From contig CAWEKI010000006.1 in NCBI GenBank assembly GCA_963809695.1, forward strand, positions 620,001 to 684,000: a stretch of DNA of 64,000 nt, read 5' to 3'. Each line of letters begins with the position of its first letter. Positions within the stretch are counted from its first letter, which is position 1. Below, piece by piece: positions 23,962-32,410 of the stretch. Made by a program: the position numbers and the translations under genes. A model generated the notes under the pieces. That model did not search any database. It had not been told where the DNA came from and worked only from the letters and a program-made list of their open reading frames with translations. Origin of the DNA: JAGDMJ01 sp963809695. Lineage in GTDB: Bacteria > Bacteroidota > Ignavibacteria > UBA10030 > UBA6906.

Positions 23962-25542
23962 TCATCGTGTCGAGAAGAGAACCAGAGCCTTCATTTCAGC
24001 CAACCATGCGCCGGGGCCGATCGGGCTCAGGCCGAGAGTGCTGGCGAGTTCGTCGCCATTCAGCCGGTCCCCATTCTGCCAGAGCGTTCGCAGCAAGTTG
24101 CCCGCGGCCGGATTTTCAAACCAGTTTGCCCCGAAATCCTGCGACAGTTTGGCATTCAGCTGGGCCTCGAGGAACCACGCGCGAACATAGCTTGCGGCAT
24201 AGTAGAGCGGATCGACGTCGACAAGGTAGCGCTTCTCATCGGACGGCGCCGGGACGTATCCCGCGGCACGGGATTGTAATTGTGCGTAGACCGATGGCGC
24301 CTTGTCCGTTCCGTCATGGAGCTGCAACTCATACAGGATCTTCGCGCAGTAGCGGCGCACCATGAGAAGACGCTGGAACGCGGCCATCCGCGCATACTCC
24401 TTCAAGACGGGCGTTGCCATCTTGCTGTTGAGCCGAAGCCATGCCTGGTTCGCCAGCAGGTATTCGGAGAGAAAGGCGAACGATTCGGTGACCGTTGGTT
24501 CTCCGGTGTACTTGAACTCGAACGCATGCTCCCGTGTGTTTGCGTAGTGCTGTGCGTGCCCCATCTCATGGAACAGCGCCCCGTAATCATCCACGCCGCC
24601 GATTGGCTTGATGCTCAGCCGGATGTCGTCCGGGACGCTGATGGGAAAACAGACCGCGCGGGGATTTTTCCCGGGACGATTTTCCGCATCGATCTTGAGA
24701 TTATGCTCGGCCTGCAGGTCAAGGCCCAGCCCTTTGTAGGTGGAGGCCACGACATTCGTCATTGAGGAGGAGGGAAAATAGGGGTCAAACTTCCGGTTGC
24801 GGAACAACGGGGCGACATCACAACGGTGAAAAGAATCTGGTGCAAGGCCAAGCTCGGACGCAAGCATCTCCTTCAACAGGGACGCATAGAGACTGTCGGT
24901 CGACGCCAGTACCTCTTCCGCGACCGTCTTCAGCCCCATGATCGAGTATCCCCTCAGGTCTTCCACCATGGCGGTGTACGATGGGTACCCGAGCTCGCCG
25001 GCAAGGCGTTTGCTCTCCTGCTCGGTCCTGGCGAGCATCACGTTGAGTGAATCGAGCACCGGGTCGGCCGCTCGGTAGAGGGTCTCCCGCTTTGATTGGG
25101 CCCGTTCATTGGAGATTAATCCGGCGACCTCCCGGTATGGCACCGCTGTTCCATTCACCGAGACGGTGGCGGCCGCCTCAAAATTGGACGCCCTGTCGGT
25201 GAGCGGTGCCGTATGACGCGCGATAAATTCGGATGTGAGGTAGCGGCGGAAATAGGTGAACCGCTTTTTTTGCACAGGATCCGGTTCCTCATCTTCGGCA
25301 CGGCGGGTAAGTGTGATGTTGTCCTGCGTGAAGAGAGCCTCATGTTGCCTGTAGAGAGAATCCTGGTTCGAAGGCTTGCCGAATGCCCATGCTTCAAATC
25401 CCATCATCGCCTGGGCTTTGACAAGGGTTTCTGCCTCGGCACGAAGGCTATCGACCTGTTCCACGTCTTTGGGGTGTCGGGGGGCACATGAAGACAGCAG
25501 AATGCCGGTTGCGCATGCAAGGATGGCGATGCGGAGATTCAT
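23962..25542 (-). CDS. M3-like zinc metallopeptidase lipoprotein
   Basis: 526 residues from the ATG at 25542. Lipobox LLSSC gives an acylated Cys near residue 19. The zinc motif HEMGHAQHY (about residue 325) and the downstream EPTVTESFAFLSEYLL Glu ligand identify a gluzincin of the M3 (thimet oligopeptidase) type, expected to cut short peptides at the outer or inner membrane surface. AGGA lies 10 bases before the start. An in-frame ATG 81 bases earlier would hide the signal peptide. Confidence 0.85.
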   Translation of the reverse strand: MNLRIAILACATGILLSSCAPRHPKDVEQVDSLRAEAETLVKAQAMMGFEAWAFGKPSNQDSLYRQHEALFTQDNITLTRRAEDEEPDPVQKKRFTYFRRYLTSEFIARHTAPLTDRASNFEAAATVSVNGTAVPYREVAGLISNERAQSKRETLYRAADPVLDSLNVMLARTEQESKRLAGELGYPSYTAMVEDLRGYSIMGLKTVAEEVLASTDSLYASLLKEMLASELGLAPDSFHRCDVAPLFRNRKFDPYFPSSSMTNVVASTYKGLGLDLQAEHNLKIDAENRPGKNPRAVCFPISVPDDIRLSIKPIGGVDDYGALFHEMGHAQHYANTREHAFEFKYTGEPTVTESFAFLSEYLLANQAWLRLNSKMATPVLKEYARMAAFQRLLMVRRYCAKILYELQLHDGTDKAPSVYAQLQSRAAGYVPAPSDEKRYLVDVDPLYYAASYVRAWFLEAQLNAKLSQDFGANWFENPAAGNLLRTLWQNGDRLNGDELASTLGLSPIGPGAWLAEMKALVLFSTR

Positions 25543-25625
25543 AGGAATCGTATCCTTTCGGGATGGTTCTGTCAGGGGGCGTGTCAAAATTTGCTGCTTC
25601 AATCCAATGGACTTTGCAGGCACTC

Positions 25626-26720
25626 TTAGATCTTCGCAAGGAGCAGCTCGTTGGTTGGATATTGCTCCATCAGCTTCAGGACGCTCAACATCGCTTCTTT
25701 CGGAGGCATGCGGGCGACGGAACGCCGAAGCTTCTGGTGTTCAGCAACGGCCGGGCCGAACAGCAATTCTTCGCGGCGCGTTCCCGACGCTCCAAGATTG
25801 ATTGCGGGGAAGATTCTTTCGTTTGCCATGTCACGGTCGAGGACGAGCTCCATATTGCCGGTGCCTTTGAACTCCTGAAAGATCAGCTCATCCATTCTGG
25901 AATTGGTGTCCACCAGCGCGGTGGCGATGATGGTGAGCGATCCTCCATGCTCGATCCGTCGCGCAGCGCCAAAGATCCGCTTGGGGATCTCCAGCGCCCG
26001 GATATCCACTCCTCCGGAGAGCGTCCGCCCGCTGCTCTTCTGGTGAACATTGAATGCCCTCCCGAGACGCGTCAGCGAATCGAGCAGGATGACGGCATCT
26101 TTTCCGGCCTCCACTTTGCGCCTGGCATATTCCAGCACCAACTGTGCAAGGCGAACCTGATTTCCCCTGTCCGTGTCGCTCGAGCTGGCAAACACTTCGC
26201 CGTTAATGGAGCGGCGCATGTCCGTGACCTCCTCCGGCCGCTCATCAACGAGCAGGACCAGAAGGTCGACGGCGGGATTCAGGGTGCTGATGGCGTGGGC
26301 AAGCTGTTGAAGGAGCATGGTTTTCCCGGCCTTTGGGGGAGAGACGATCAGCGCTCGCTGTCCCTTTCCGACCGGGCAGAAGAGCTCCACCACACGCATC
26401 GCGCGATCGCTCCCCGGCCCCCCCAGTCGCAGGACCTCGTCGGGAGACACCACCTCCAGCTGCGAGAACTCCTTGACGCTTTTCCAGGCGGCGGGGGAAA
26501 GGCCGTTGACGCTCTCGATGGCCGTGACCTCCGGGCTCTTCCCGTTCTTCTCGATTGCCGTTCCTTGCAGATAGGCGCCCGGGCGAAGGTTGAGAGAGAG
26601 CATCAGGGCGGGAGGGACGAACGGATCGGCAGAGGTGCGAGCAAGCGTCGGCGAGAGTTTCCGGACAAAGCCGAAGCGCTTGGCGTCTGTTTCCAATATT
26701 CCAGAAAACGGCGAACCCAT
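25626..26720 (-). CDS. rho: Transcription termination factor Rho, short form
   Basis: 364 residues against about 420 for E. coli Rho. P-loop PPKAGKT (128-134), the DERPEEVTDM segment, Arg-finger region and RTLSGGVD R-loop are conserved, and FKGTGNMEL is present. The N-terminal helical subdomain and most of the usual primary RNA-binding part are missing or divergent: the protein begins almost at the RNA-binding OB-fold (FGFVRKLSP). It is an ATP-driven RNA translocase that ends transcription. Either a shortened sole Rho or a paralogue. No ribosome site is visible and the predicted transcript starts only about 2 nt before the ATG. Confidence 0.87.
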   Translation of the reverse strand: MGSPFSGILETDAKRFGFVRKLSPTLARTSADPFVPPALMLSLNLRPGAYLQGTAIEKNGKSPEVTAIESVNGLSPAAWKSVKEFSQLEVVSPDEVLRLGGPGSDRAMRVVELFCPVGKGQRALIVSPPKAGKTMLLQQLAHAISTLNPAVDLLVLLVDERPEEVTDMRRSINGEVFASSSDTDRGNQVRLAQLVLEYARRKVEAGKDAVILLDSLTRLGRAFNVHQKSSGRTLSGGVDIRALEIPKRIFGAARRIEHGGSLTIIATALVDTNSRMDELIFQEFKGTGNMELVLDRDMANERIFPAINLGASGTRREELLFGPAVAEHQKLRRSVARMPPKEAMLSVLKLMEQYPTNELLLAKI

Positions 26721-26728
26721 AGTGGTTC

Positions 26729-26757
26729 AAGCTACTGATTTTCGGTCTTTATGTCAA
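26729..26757 (-). promoter_or_regulatory. Promoter of rho
   Basis: Minus strand TTGACA (26752-26757)-N17-TAGCTT (26729-26734). The predicted start near 26722 would make the mRNA almost leaderless. Confidence 0.5.
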
Positions 26758-26791
26758 AGATGCGATGTAGCCCTACATCTTCGTGCCCATC

Positions 26792-28663
26792 CTACTTTTT
26801 CGGAGCCACCGAGAGTATTCTATCAATCACCTTCTGGTCTGCGGTCAGCGTTCCCGATGCCGGCAGTCGGGGAATCAGCGTTGCCCAGTTCGTATCCCGG
26901 GCGAAGATCTCCCTGAACATCGGGAGCGATTGCTCTACGCGGCCGACGTTGACCAAAGCAACGGCATGCCAGAATTTCATTTCCAGGTTGTCCGGAAACA
27001 TTGCCTCGGCACTGCTGTATTCGCGGAGAGCCCCGTCCACGTCGTTATGCTCCACCGCAAGGTCGCCGTTATTCATGTGTGTGTAAGCGCGCTGGACGGC
27101 GATAAGCCGGCGCAATTCCTTCAGCGGCTCGGCATTGTCTTCAACGCGAAGATCCATCACTCTGTCCGCCCACGGGCGGCCGCTAGACTGCCCCTTGACG
27201 ATGAGGATTGCGGCGGACTGCTTCCCCCGGATATCCCCTCCCACCGATTGCCCTGCATCAAGAGCGGCCAGCATTCTGTCTGCCAGATCTCCTCTGGACG
27301 CCTCAAAGGCCCGGGACATGGCGGGCCAGACCTTCCCGTTGAGCATCAGATTGGCTTGCACCGAATAGTTTCTGCCGGTAACGTGTCCCGCACTCTGAAT
27401 GCATTTGCTCCCCGTATGCGAGGCAACGATGCCATTGGCATCAACCATTGCGACCTGCCGGACGTCTTTTCCCGGATCTGACGCGAGCAATGCATCAAGC
27501 GCCTGCCTGGCTGTTTTCCCCGCGCGCATCAGCTCGAGCCCCAGCGGCCCGTACGCGGGATCGACGAAGGACTGCGTAGCCACCGCTCCAACCCCGGCCT
27601 CCGCCCACGTCACAAGCGAGCCGACCGAGAACCAGTGAGATTGCACGGCCACACCAAGCTCTCCCGTGACGGTGTCACGCGCGACGATGGAGAAAGTATG
27701 GACCAGCCTCCCGCGCACACCATCACTGTCTGGAACGGTTGTTTGCGCTCCCACAATCGAGGTATCCAGACTCGTTATGTCGCTCACCGCCCGGTACGAC
27801 AGTGTTCGCTCCCGGGTCATTTTATTGCTTCGGAATACCATGCCGTTGTACGCGATCTTGTATGCGTATTTGTCGTCAACCTCCGTGGATGTCCACCAAT
27901 AGACCACCGGAGAATACATCTCCCACAGGGGAGATTCCTTGTCCGGCGTCAGGTCGTAATACGCTTTCCCTGTTGCCGGATCCCAGACACCATTGCAGTT
28001 GACCCCGTGGCGTGCCATGGAGCGTACCGCTTCCTCCACTGTCGGCAATCTCCAGATGCCCTGGGGAGTGTCGGAAATGGTCTTCCCGTCTGCCATGAGA
28101 TGGCGGCACATGCGTTCGGCTTCCTCCCAATTGGCGGCCGTACCCGGCCACCCCGGGCCTTGCGGGGCCCATACGAGCTTGACGCCGTTGCCCTGGACTA
28201 TCCGTGTCCCGCGGTATCCGTCATCGATGCGCCCCATGATGCGTGTGACCGGTTCGATGGCGAGGACGATTGCCAGGAGGACCGGGACCACCATGAGCAC
28301 GATCAGTGCCTGTATGAAGGGGGGAGAAGAGCTGCGGTAATAGAGCACGCCGAGAATTAGCAGAGGGATGACCATGATCAGGATGGCGGCAAGGTTGCGT
28401 GCAAAAAGTAATGGAATCATTATGCCCGCAAGGATATGCAGGCCTCCTCCTACTTGTGGCCAAGCCGCCGCCAGAGCACCCAGTACGAGAAAGACGATCA
28501 TCGGGCTCATGTACCGCACGAGCATCCATCCCACATTCTGGAAGAATGAGGCATAGTACCATCCCTCATGGAAGTTCTCTGTAACGCCCCACCATGCCCA
28601 GAAAGACGCGACGGCCGTCGACAGCGCAACCGCTGTCCATCCGAGGGCTTGCTCTCGATTCAT
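26792..28663 (-). CDS. Fusion: membrane DUF1566-type domain plus DUF1028 Ntn-hydrolase-like domain
   Basis: 623 residues. Four to five membrane helices (about 5-135), then a DUF1566/Lcl-like region (about 150-300: GNGVKLVWAPQGPGWP, IWRLPTVEEAVRSM, VVYWWTSTEVD), then a DUF1028 domain beginning HTFSIVARDTVTGELGVAVQS (about 338) with NGIVASHTGSKC, and a short TPR-like tail. The two halves normally occur as separate proteins. No start codon with a signal peptide lies at the junction, so it is read as one polypeptide. Function unknown. Overlaps the MFS gene by 4 bp. Confidence 0.75.
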   Translation of the reverse strand: MNREQALGWTAVALSTAVASFWAWWGVTENFHEGWYYASFFQNVGWMLVRYMSPMIVFLVLGALAAAWPQVGGGLHILAGIMIPLLFARNLAAILIMVIPLLILGVLYYRSSSPPFIQALIVLMVVPVLLAIVLAIEPVTRIMGRIDDGYRGTRIVQGNGVKLVWAPQGPGWPGTAANWEEAERMCRHLMADGKTISDTPQGIWRLPTVEEAVRSMARHGVNCNGVWDPATGKAYYDLTPDKESPLWEMYSPVVYWWTSTEVDDKYAYKIAYNGMVFRSNKMTRERTLSYRAVSDITSLDTSIVGAQTTVPDSDGVRGRLVHTFSIVARDTVTGELGVAVQSHWFSVGSLVTWAEAGVGAVATQSFVDPAYGPLGLELMRAGKTARQALDALLASDPGKDVRQVAMVDANGIVASHTGSKCIQSAGHVTGRNYSVQANLMLNGKVWPAMSRAFEASRGDLADRMLAALDAGQSVGGDIRGKQSAAILIVKGQSSGRPWADRVMDLRVEDNAEPLKELRRLIAVQRAYTHMNNGDLAVEHNDVDGALREYSSAEAMFPDNLEMKFWHAVALVNVGRVEQSLPMFREIFARDTNWATLIPRLPASGTLTADQKVIDRILSVAPKK

Positions 28664-29883
28664 ATGGTCTCCGGTGATGTTGTCCGTGAACCTGCCAGGA
28701 AGATCACTCCTGCCGCGGCAGATAGCATACCGCCGAAAAAGAACGGAGCAGGTATACTGATGTAGTTCCAGAGAAGTCCCGCAATCAGACTGGAAAAAAA
28801 GGTCATAATTCCGGTGCTCGTATAGAAAAGTCCAAGTGCAGTTCCACGCGTTTCCTGCGGAACGAGGTTCGCAATGTACGCTTTGCCGATGCCTTCGCTC
28901 ATTGCCATATAGATGCCATAGAATGGAAAGAGCACCCAGAAGATCTGCGGAGTTGACGCTGCTCCAAATCCTGCGTACACCGCGGCAAAAAGAAAAAAGG
29001 AACCAATCAGCACGCGCCGTGCTCCGAAACGGTCAGAAAGCCTGCCCATGGGGTACGAGAAGAGCGCATAGACCGCGTTGAACAGCACGTACAGCATCAC
29101 GGTTTCGGAAGCGCTGTAGCCTGCAGACTGAGAGCGCAGGATGAGGAATGCATCTGAACTGTTGCCGAGCGCGAAGAGCATGCTGGCGGCCAGAAAAAGG
29201 GTAAAGGGCTTTCCAAACTGCCTTGCGGAAAGTCGTAGTGGGAGAGGAGACTCGTGAGGAGCATGGCGATGTTCACGCACAAAGAGCCAGAGAATTCCGA
29301 CGCCGACGAATGAAGGCAAGGCTGCAATCAGAAAAACTGTTGTGTATGCCGTATTGAGCGATTGCAGCAAAAACAGTGCGATCAACGGCCCGATGACCGC
29401 TCCGGCGGTGTCCAGTGCGCGGTGCAGGCCGAATGCCGACCCGCGAGAAGCCGGGTCTGCCGAATCCGCGATAAGCGCATCCCGGGCTGCTGTGCGGATG
29501 CCCTTCCCGAACCGGTCCATGAAGCGGGCCCCCAGGACATATGCCCATGAAGCCGCAAAAGAAAGGACAACCTTTGACACAGCCGAGAGCAGGTAACCGC
29601 CGATGGCAAACCTCTTCCGGTTGCGCAGCCGGTCGGAGAGCCACCCCGAAAATACCTTCAGGATACTCGCAGTAGCTTCTGCAATCCCCTCGATCACACC
29701 TACGATGGCAACCGGAGCACCCAGAACGGAGGTCAGAAAGAGAGGAATAATGGGATATGCCATCTCCGAGGCAATGTCGTTGAACATGCTCACCAACCCC
29801 AGGGCAACGATATTGCGTTTGCCGGCGATGGGCTTGTCAGGATGGATATCGATGTCCGCTCCCGGGGTCATTTCTTTAGCCAC
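28660..29883 (-). CDS. MFS transporter
   Basis: 407 residues, twelve membrane segments. The loop 2-3 motif GWLSDRLRNRKR and the second-half copy GRLSDRFGARR define the major facilitator superfamily; GLVSMFNDIASEMAYPIIPLF at the start is typical of the drug/unknown-efflux subgroup. The substrate cannot be read from sequence. The start is GTG at 29883; an ATG four codons later is equally possible. First gene of a two-gene unit with the DUF1566-DUF1028 protein. Confidence 0.88.
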   Translation of the reverse strand: MAKEMTPGADIDIHPDKPIAGKRNIVALGLVSMFNDIASEMAYPIIPLFLTSVLGAPVAIVGVIEGIAEATASILKVFSGWLSDRLRNRKRFAIGGYLLSAVSKVVLSFAASWAYVLGARFMDRFGKGIRTAARDALIADSADPASRGSAFGLHRALDTAGAVIGPLIALFLLQSLNTAYTTVFLIAALPSFVGVGILWLFVREHRHAPHESPLPLRLSARQFGKPFTLFLAASMLFALGNSSDAFLILRSQSAGYSASETVMLYVLFNAVYALFSYPMGRLSDRFGARRVLIGSFFLFAAVYAGFGAASTPQIFWVLFPFYGIYMAMSEGIGKAYIANLVPQETRGTALGLFYTSTGIMTFFSSLIAGLLWNYISIPAPFFFGGMLSAAAGVIFLAGSRTTSPETI

Positions 29884-29980
29884 AGATGCACACAGTTACC
29901 GCCCCTACCGGGGCTGGAAAAGGAGAAGTCAGTAAACAGCAATTGTTAATATGTGAGTGATAATGTATGTTCATCTGTGG
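29879..29980. repeat. CACAGATG-type inverted repeat pair
   Basis: GCCACAGATG (29879-29888) and CATCTGTGG (29972-29980) are inverted copies about 83 bases apart, each within a longer CACAGATG-N-CACAG or ATGTTCATCTGTGG context. Such CACAGATG sequences are scattered between genes in many bacteria. The right arm overlaps the end of the SMP-30 gene. Confidence 0.4.
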
Positions 29981-30885
29981 TTGCCAGTGGCCAGATCTAG
30001 CCGGAACAACGCTCCCCGTGATTCCCTCTCTCCCAGCGCACCGGTAATATAGAGCTGGTCCCGGTTTGAGCCTCCGAGCGTCACGTTGCTGACGCTCAGG
30101 TTGCCTGCCTGGTAACGGCGGATGATTTTTCCGGCGGGATTGAGAACCTCGATTCGACCCATCCCGAAGTGTGCCACATAGAGGTTTCCGGTTTCATCCA
30201 GGCACATTCCATCAGGGAGCCCCTCGGCAGTCTTGTCCTTCTGGAAAGGGAGATCTGCAAAACATTTCTTTCTTTCCACCTTTCCCGGAGCGGTGACCGT
30301 ATAGGAGAGAATCCTGTTATTCCCGCTTTCCCCCAACAGGAGCGTCTTCCCATCAGGTCGGAGCACAATTCCATTCGGATAGGCGAGCCCTTCAAGCACG
30401 GTGTGTACAGCGCCTGAGGAATCAACGTAGTGAACCGTTCCGGTCGGTGTGTCCTTCCAGGAATCATCCGGATCGGTAAAATAGAAGCCGCCATGGCTGT
30501 CAAGCGTGAGATCGTTGGGAGTCTTCAACGGTTTGCCATCCGATTCCGCGGCGGCATTTCGAAGGAATGAACCATCCGCCGCGAGATGAAGCACGGCGTG
30601 CCGGCTTCCGTCACACACGAGGTGGGTGCCGTCAGGAAGGACCTTGTGGCCGTTGGGCTCGCCGGTCTTCGCCCATGGAGTGAGCTTTCCATCCGGAGTG
30701 ACCGTGTAGACAATTCCGCCGATCACGTCGGAGATGAACAATGTGCCCGACCGGTCGAACACAGCACCTTCGCAAAAGCTGGGCACATCGGCCACCTTGA
30801 CCGGCTTTGTCGTGCGATCCGGAGGGAGTTCGCGTGATGGTACAGATGCAGCGATGACGACAAGGGCAACAATCACGCTTTTCAT
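29971..30885 (-). CDS. SMP-30/gluconolactonase-type beta-propeller protein, exported
   Basis: 304 residues with an N-terminal signal peptide (about 1-17) and six-bladed propeller repeats. The metal-site patterns CEGAVFDRSGTLFISD (Glu near 39), PNDLTLDSHGGFYFTD and YPNGIVLRPDGKTLLLGES match the SMP-30/LRE family. Members hydrolyse sugar lactones or related esters; the substrate here is unknown, and export to the periplasm is inferred. It starts 3 bp after the bleomycin hydrolase stop, so the two share a transcript. Confidence 0.85.
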   Translation of the reverse strand: MKSVIVALVVIAASVPSRELPPDRTTKPVKVADVPSFCEGAVFDRSGTLFISDVIGGIVYTVTPDGKLTPWAKTGEPNGHKVLPDGTHLVCDGSRHAVLHLAADGSFLRNAAAESDGKPLKTPNDLTLDSHGGFYFTDPDDSWKDTPTGTVHYVDSSGAVHTVLEGLAYPNGIVLRPDGKTLLLGESGNNRILSYTVTAPGKVERKKCFADLPFQKDKTAEGLPDGMCLDETGNLYVAHFGMGRIEVLNPAGKIIRRYQAGNLSVSNVTLGGSNRDQLYITGALGERESRGALFRLDLATGNHR

Positions 30886-30888
30886 GAT

Positions 30889-32277
30889 TCACTCTTCCAT
30901 CATCAGCATTTTGAACATGGGATCCCACGGAGGCAGCAGCTCCGGCCTGGTCTCAAACAGCGCCAGCGTTTTCTCCGGGATATATTTCTTGTGGACGACG
31001 ATGACCTGAACGTACTTGTCAAACCATGCATCGGTCATCGAGAGATATCCCTTCTTGCCCGACTTCTCCCCCCAGGAATTCTCCACGAGCCACTTCGTCG
31101 GCTTGTCGTCGACGATGTCGACACCCGTGAGCACCATATTATGGTTGGGGGTGCTGGAGTATGTTTCAAAAAGGTCCTTACGGGACATCGAGAAGTCCAT
31201 GCCATACAGGGAAGCAAAATCATAGATGTCTGGCATCATGAGGCCCGATTCGCCGTTCATTTCCTGGCCCACATCGCACCCGAACCAAACAGGCTGTTCG
31301 GCGAGGAGGCACTTTCGGGCAAGGTTCTTGATGGTCTCGAGAGAGCAGTTCACGAAATACATGTTGGGCCGGTCGTAGACGGCTTTGTCGAGGTCGATCT
31401 CGTACTTCTTGTCGAACGGCAGGGTTGGGATGGAATAGAGCGCGTAATAGTCATCCAGTGCCTCGTCGACCACCTCGCGATAGAACTGTTGCGGAGTGTA
31501 TGTCTTCAGCGTAGTGACCTTTTTGTCTTCACCCTCGTAGCGCCAGGTGAAGCTTGCAGGGGGGAGTCCGAAATTCATGGCGAGGATTTTGTAGACATCG
31601 TTGAGCGCCTGGAGCTTCACCTCCGCGATCCGCTCGGGTGTTGTCTCGTTCCGCAGCCTCAGGGCGTACTGTTTCAAGCGCATCCCCAGGACCATGTTCA
31701 CCGTGCCGGAACTGGAGGAACTGAACGTCTCGGGCATGACCTCTTTGGGCACGACTCCGTATTTTTTCACCAGCTCAATGAATCCCAGCCAATTGCCGCC
31801 GTCCTGCACGGGTTGACGCAGGAGAAATTCCACGTACCTGTCGGTGTACGGCTTATCCTTCAGCTTGATGATGGACTCGAGGAAAAGATTGGCTTTTTCA
31901 AGTTTGTCGTAGAAGAAAAGATAGTTCTGGGAGAATTCCATTTCGCCGGATTTGAGATTCCTGGCTGCCGCGGGCCGGAGGATATTCAGGGCGGAGAACA
32001 TCCAGCAGCGTCCGCTGCTCTTCTGGTCGGTGATCTTCTGATCTTTCAACCGTATGGAGAAGTAGGGGTCGACGCCATTGATTTTCTGCCAATCCGGGGT
32101 GAGCTTCCGGCCATCGGTCTGTGCCAGTGCGTGTTGCGCGGCCCGAAAAGGAGCGTCGGCGGGGCAGCCGGCCCGAAGGTTGTCTAGCATCTGTGATGAA
32201 ATGCCGGTGGGGCGTTGTGCCAAAGCTGTGGCGCCGAGAAGGAACAGGAATGCGCCTATCACGCGAGTGCGGTTCAT
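30889..32277 (-). CDS. Secreted bleomycin hydrolase / aminopeptidase C (C1B peptidase)
   Basis: 462 residues from the ATG at 32277 (GGAG 7 bases upstream). A signal peptide (1-20, ending ATALAQ) is present, unlike cytoplasmic PepC. Catalytic Cys91 in DQKSSGRCWMFS, His in NHNMVLTGV and Asn in LVENSWG are intact. It is a papain-fold aminopeptidase, which in homologues forms hexameric rings. The C-terminal arm that blocks the active-site cleft in the family is present in length. First gene of the pepC-like/SMP-30 unit. Confidence 0.9.
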   Translation of the reverse strand: MNRTRVIGAFLFLLGATALAQRPTGISSQMLDNLRAGCPADAPFRAAQHALAQTDGRKLTPDWQKINGVDPYFSIRLKDQKITDQKSSGRCWMFSALNILRPAAARNLKSGEMEFSQNYLFFYDKLEKANLFLESIIKLKDKPYTDRYVEFLLRQPVQDGGNWLGFIELVKKYGVVPKEVMPETFSSSSSGTVNMVLGMRLKQYALRLRNETTPERIAEVKLQALNDVYKILAMNFGLPPASFTWRYEGEDKKVTTLKTYTPQQFYREVVDEALDDYYALYSIPTLPFDKKYEIDLDKAVYDRPNMYFVNCSLETIKNLARKCLLAEQPVWFGCDVGQEMNGESGLMMPDIYDFASLYGMDFSMSRKDLFETYSSTPNHNMVLTGVDIVDDKPTKWLVENSWGEKSGKKGYLSMTDAWFDKYVQVIVVHKKYIPEKTLALFETRPELLPPWDPMFKMLMMEE

Positions 32278-32313
32278 CGTGGACTCCATTGAGTGAACGG
32301 TGGGGTAACACAC

Positions 32314-32342
32314 AACCTACGGAAAATGCTGTTCGAACTCAA
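32314..32342 (-). promoter_or_regulatory. Promoter of the bleomycin hydrolase gene
   Basis: Minus strand TTGAGT (32337-32342)-N17-TAGGTT (32314-32319); predicted start near 32307, about 30 nt before the ATG. Confidence 0.5.
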
Positions 32343-32410
32343 CATGGTCCGGGTCGTAACCAGGGTGCTGCCGAGGCCCAGGATTTCCGGGAGCGACGCC
32401 AATCCCTTCC

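Noticed and set aside
25563..26738. 391-codon plus-strand frame
   Set aside because: Opposite rho; rho is unmistakable.
30991..32187. 398-codon plus-strand frame
   Set aside because: It is a shadow of the bleomycin hydrolase gene, which has an intact catalytic triad.
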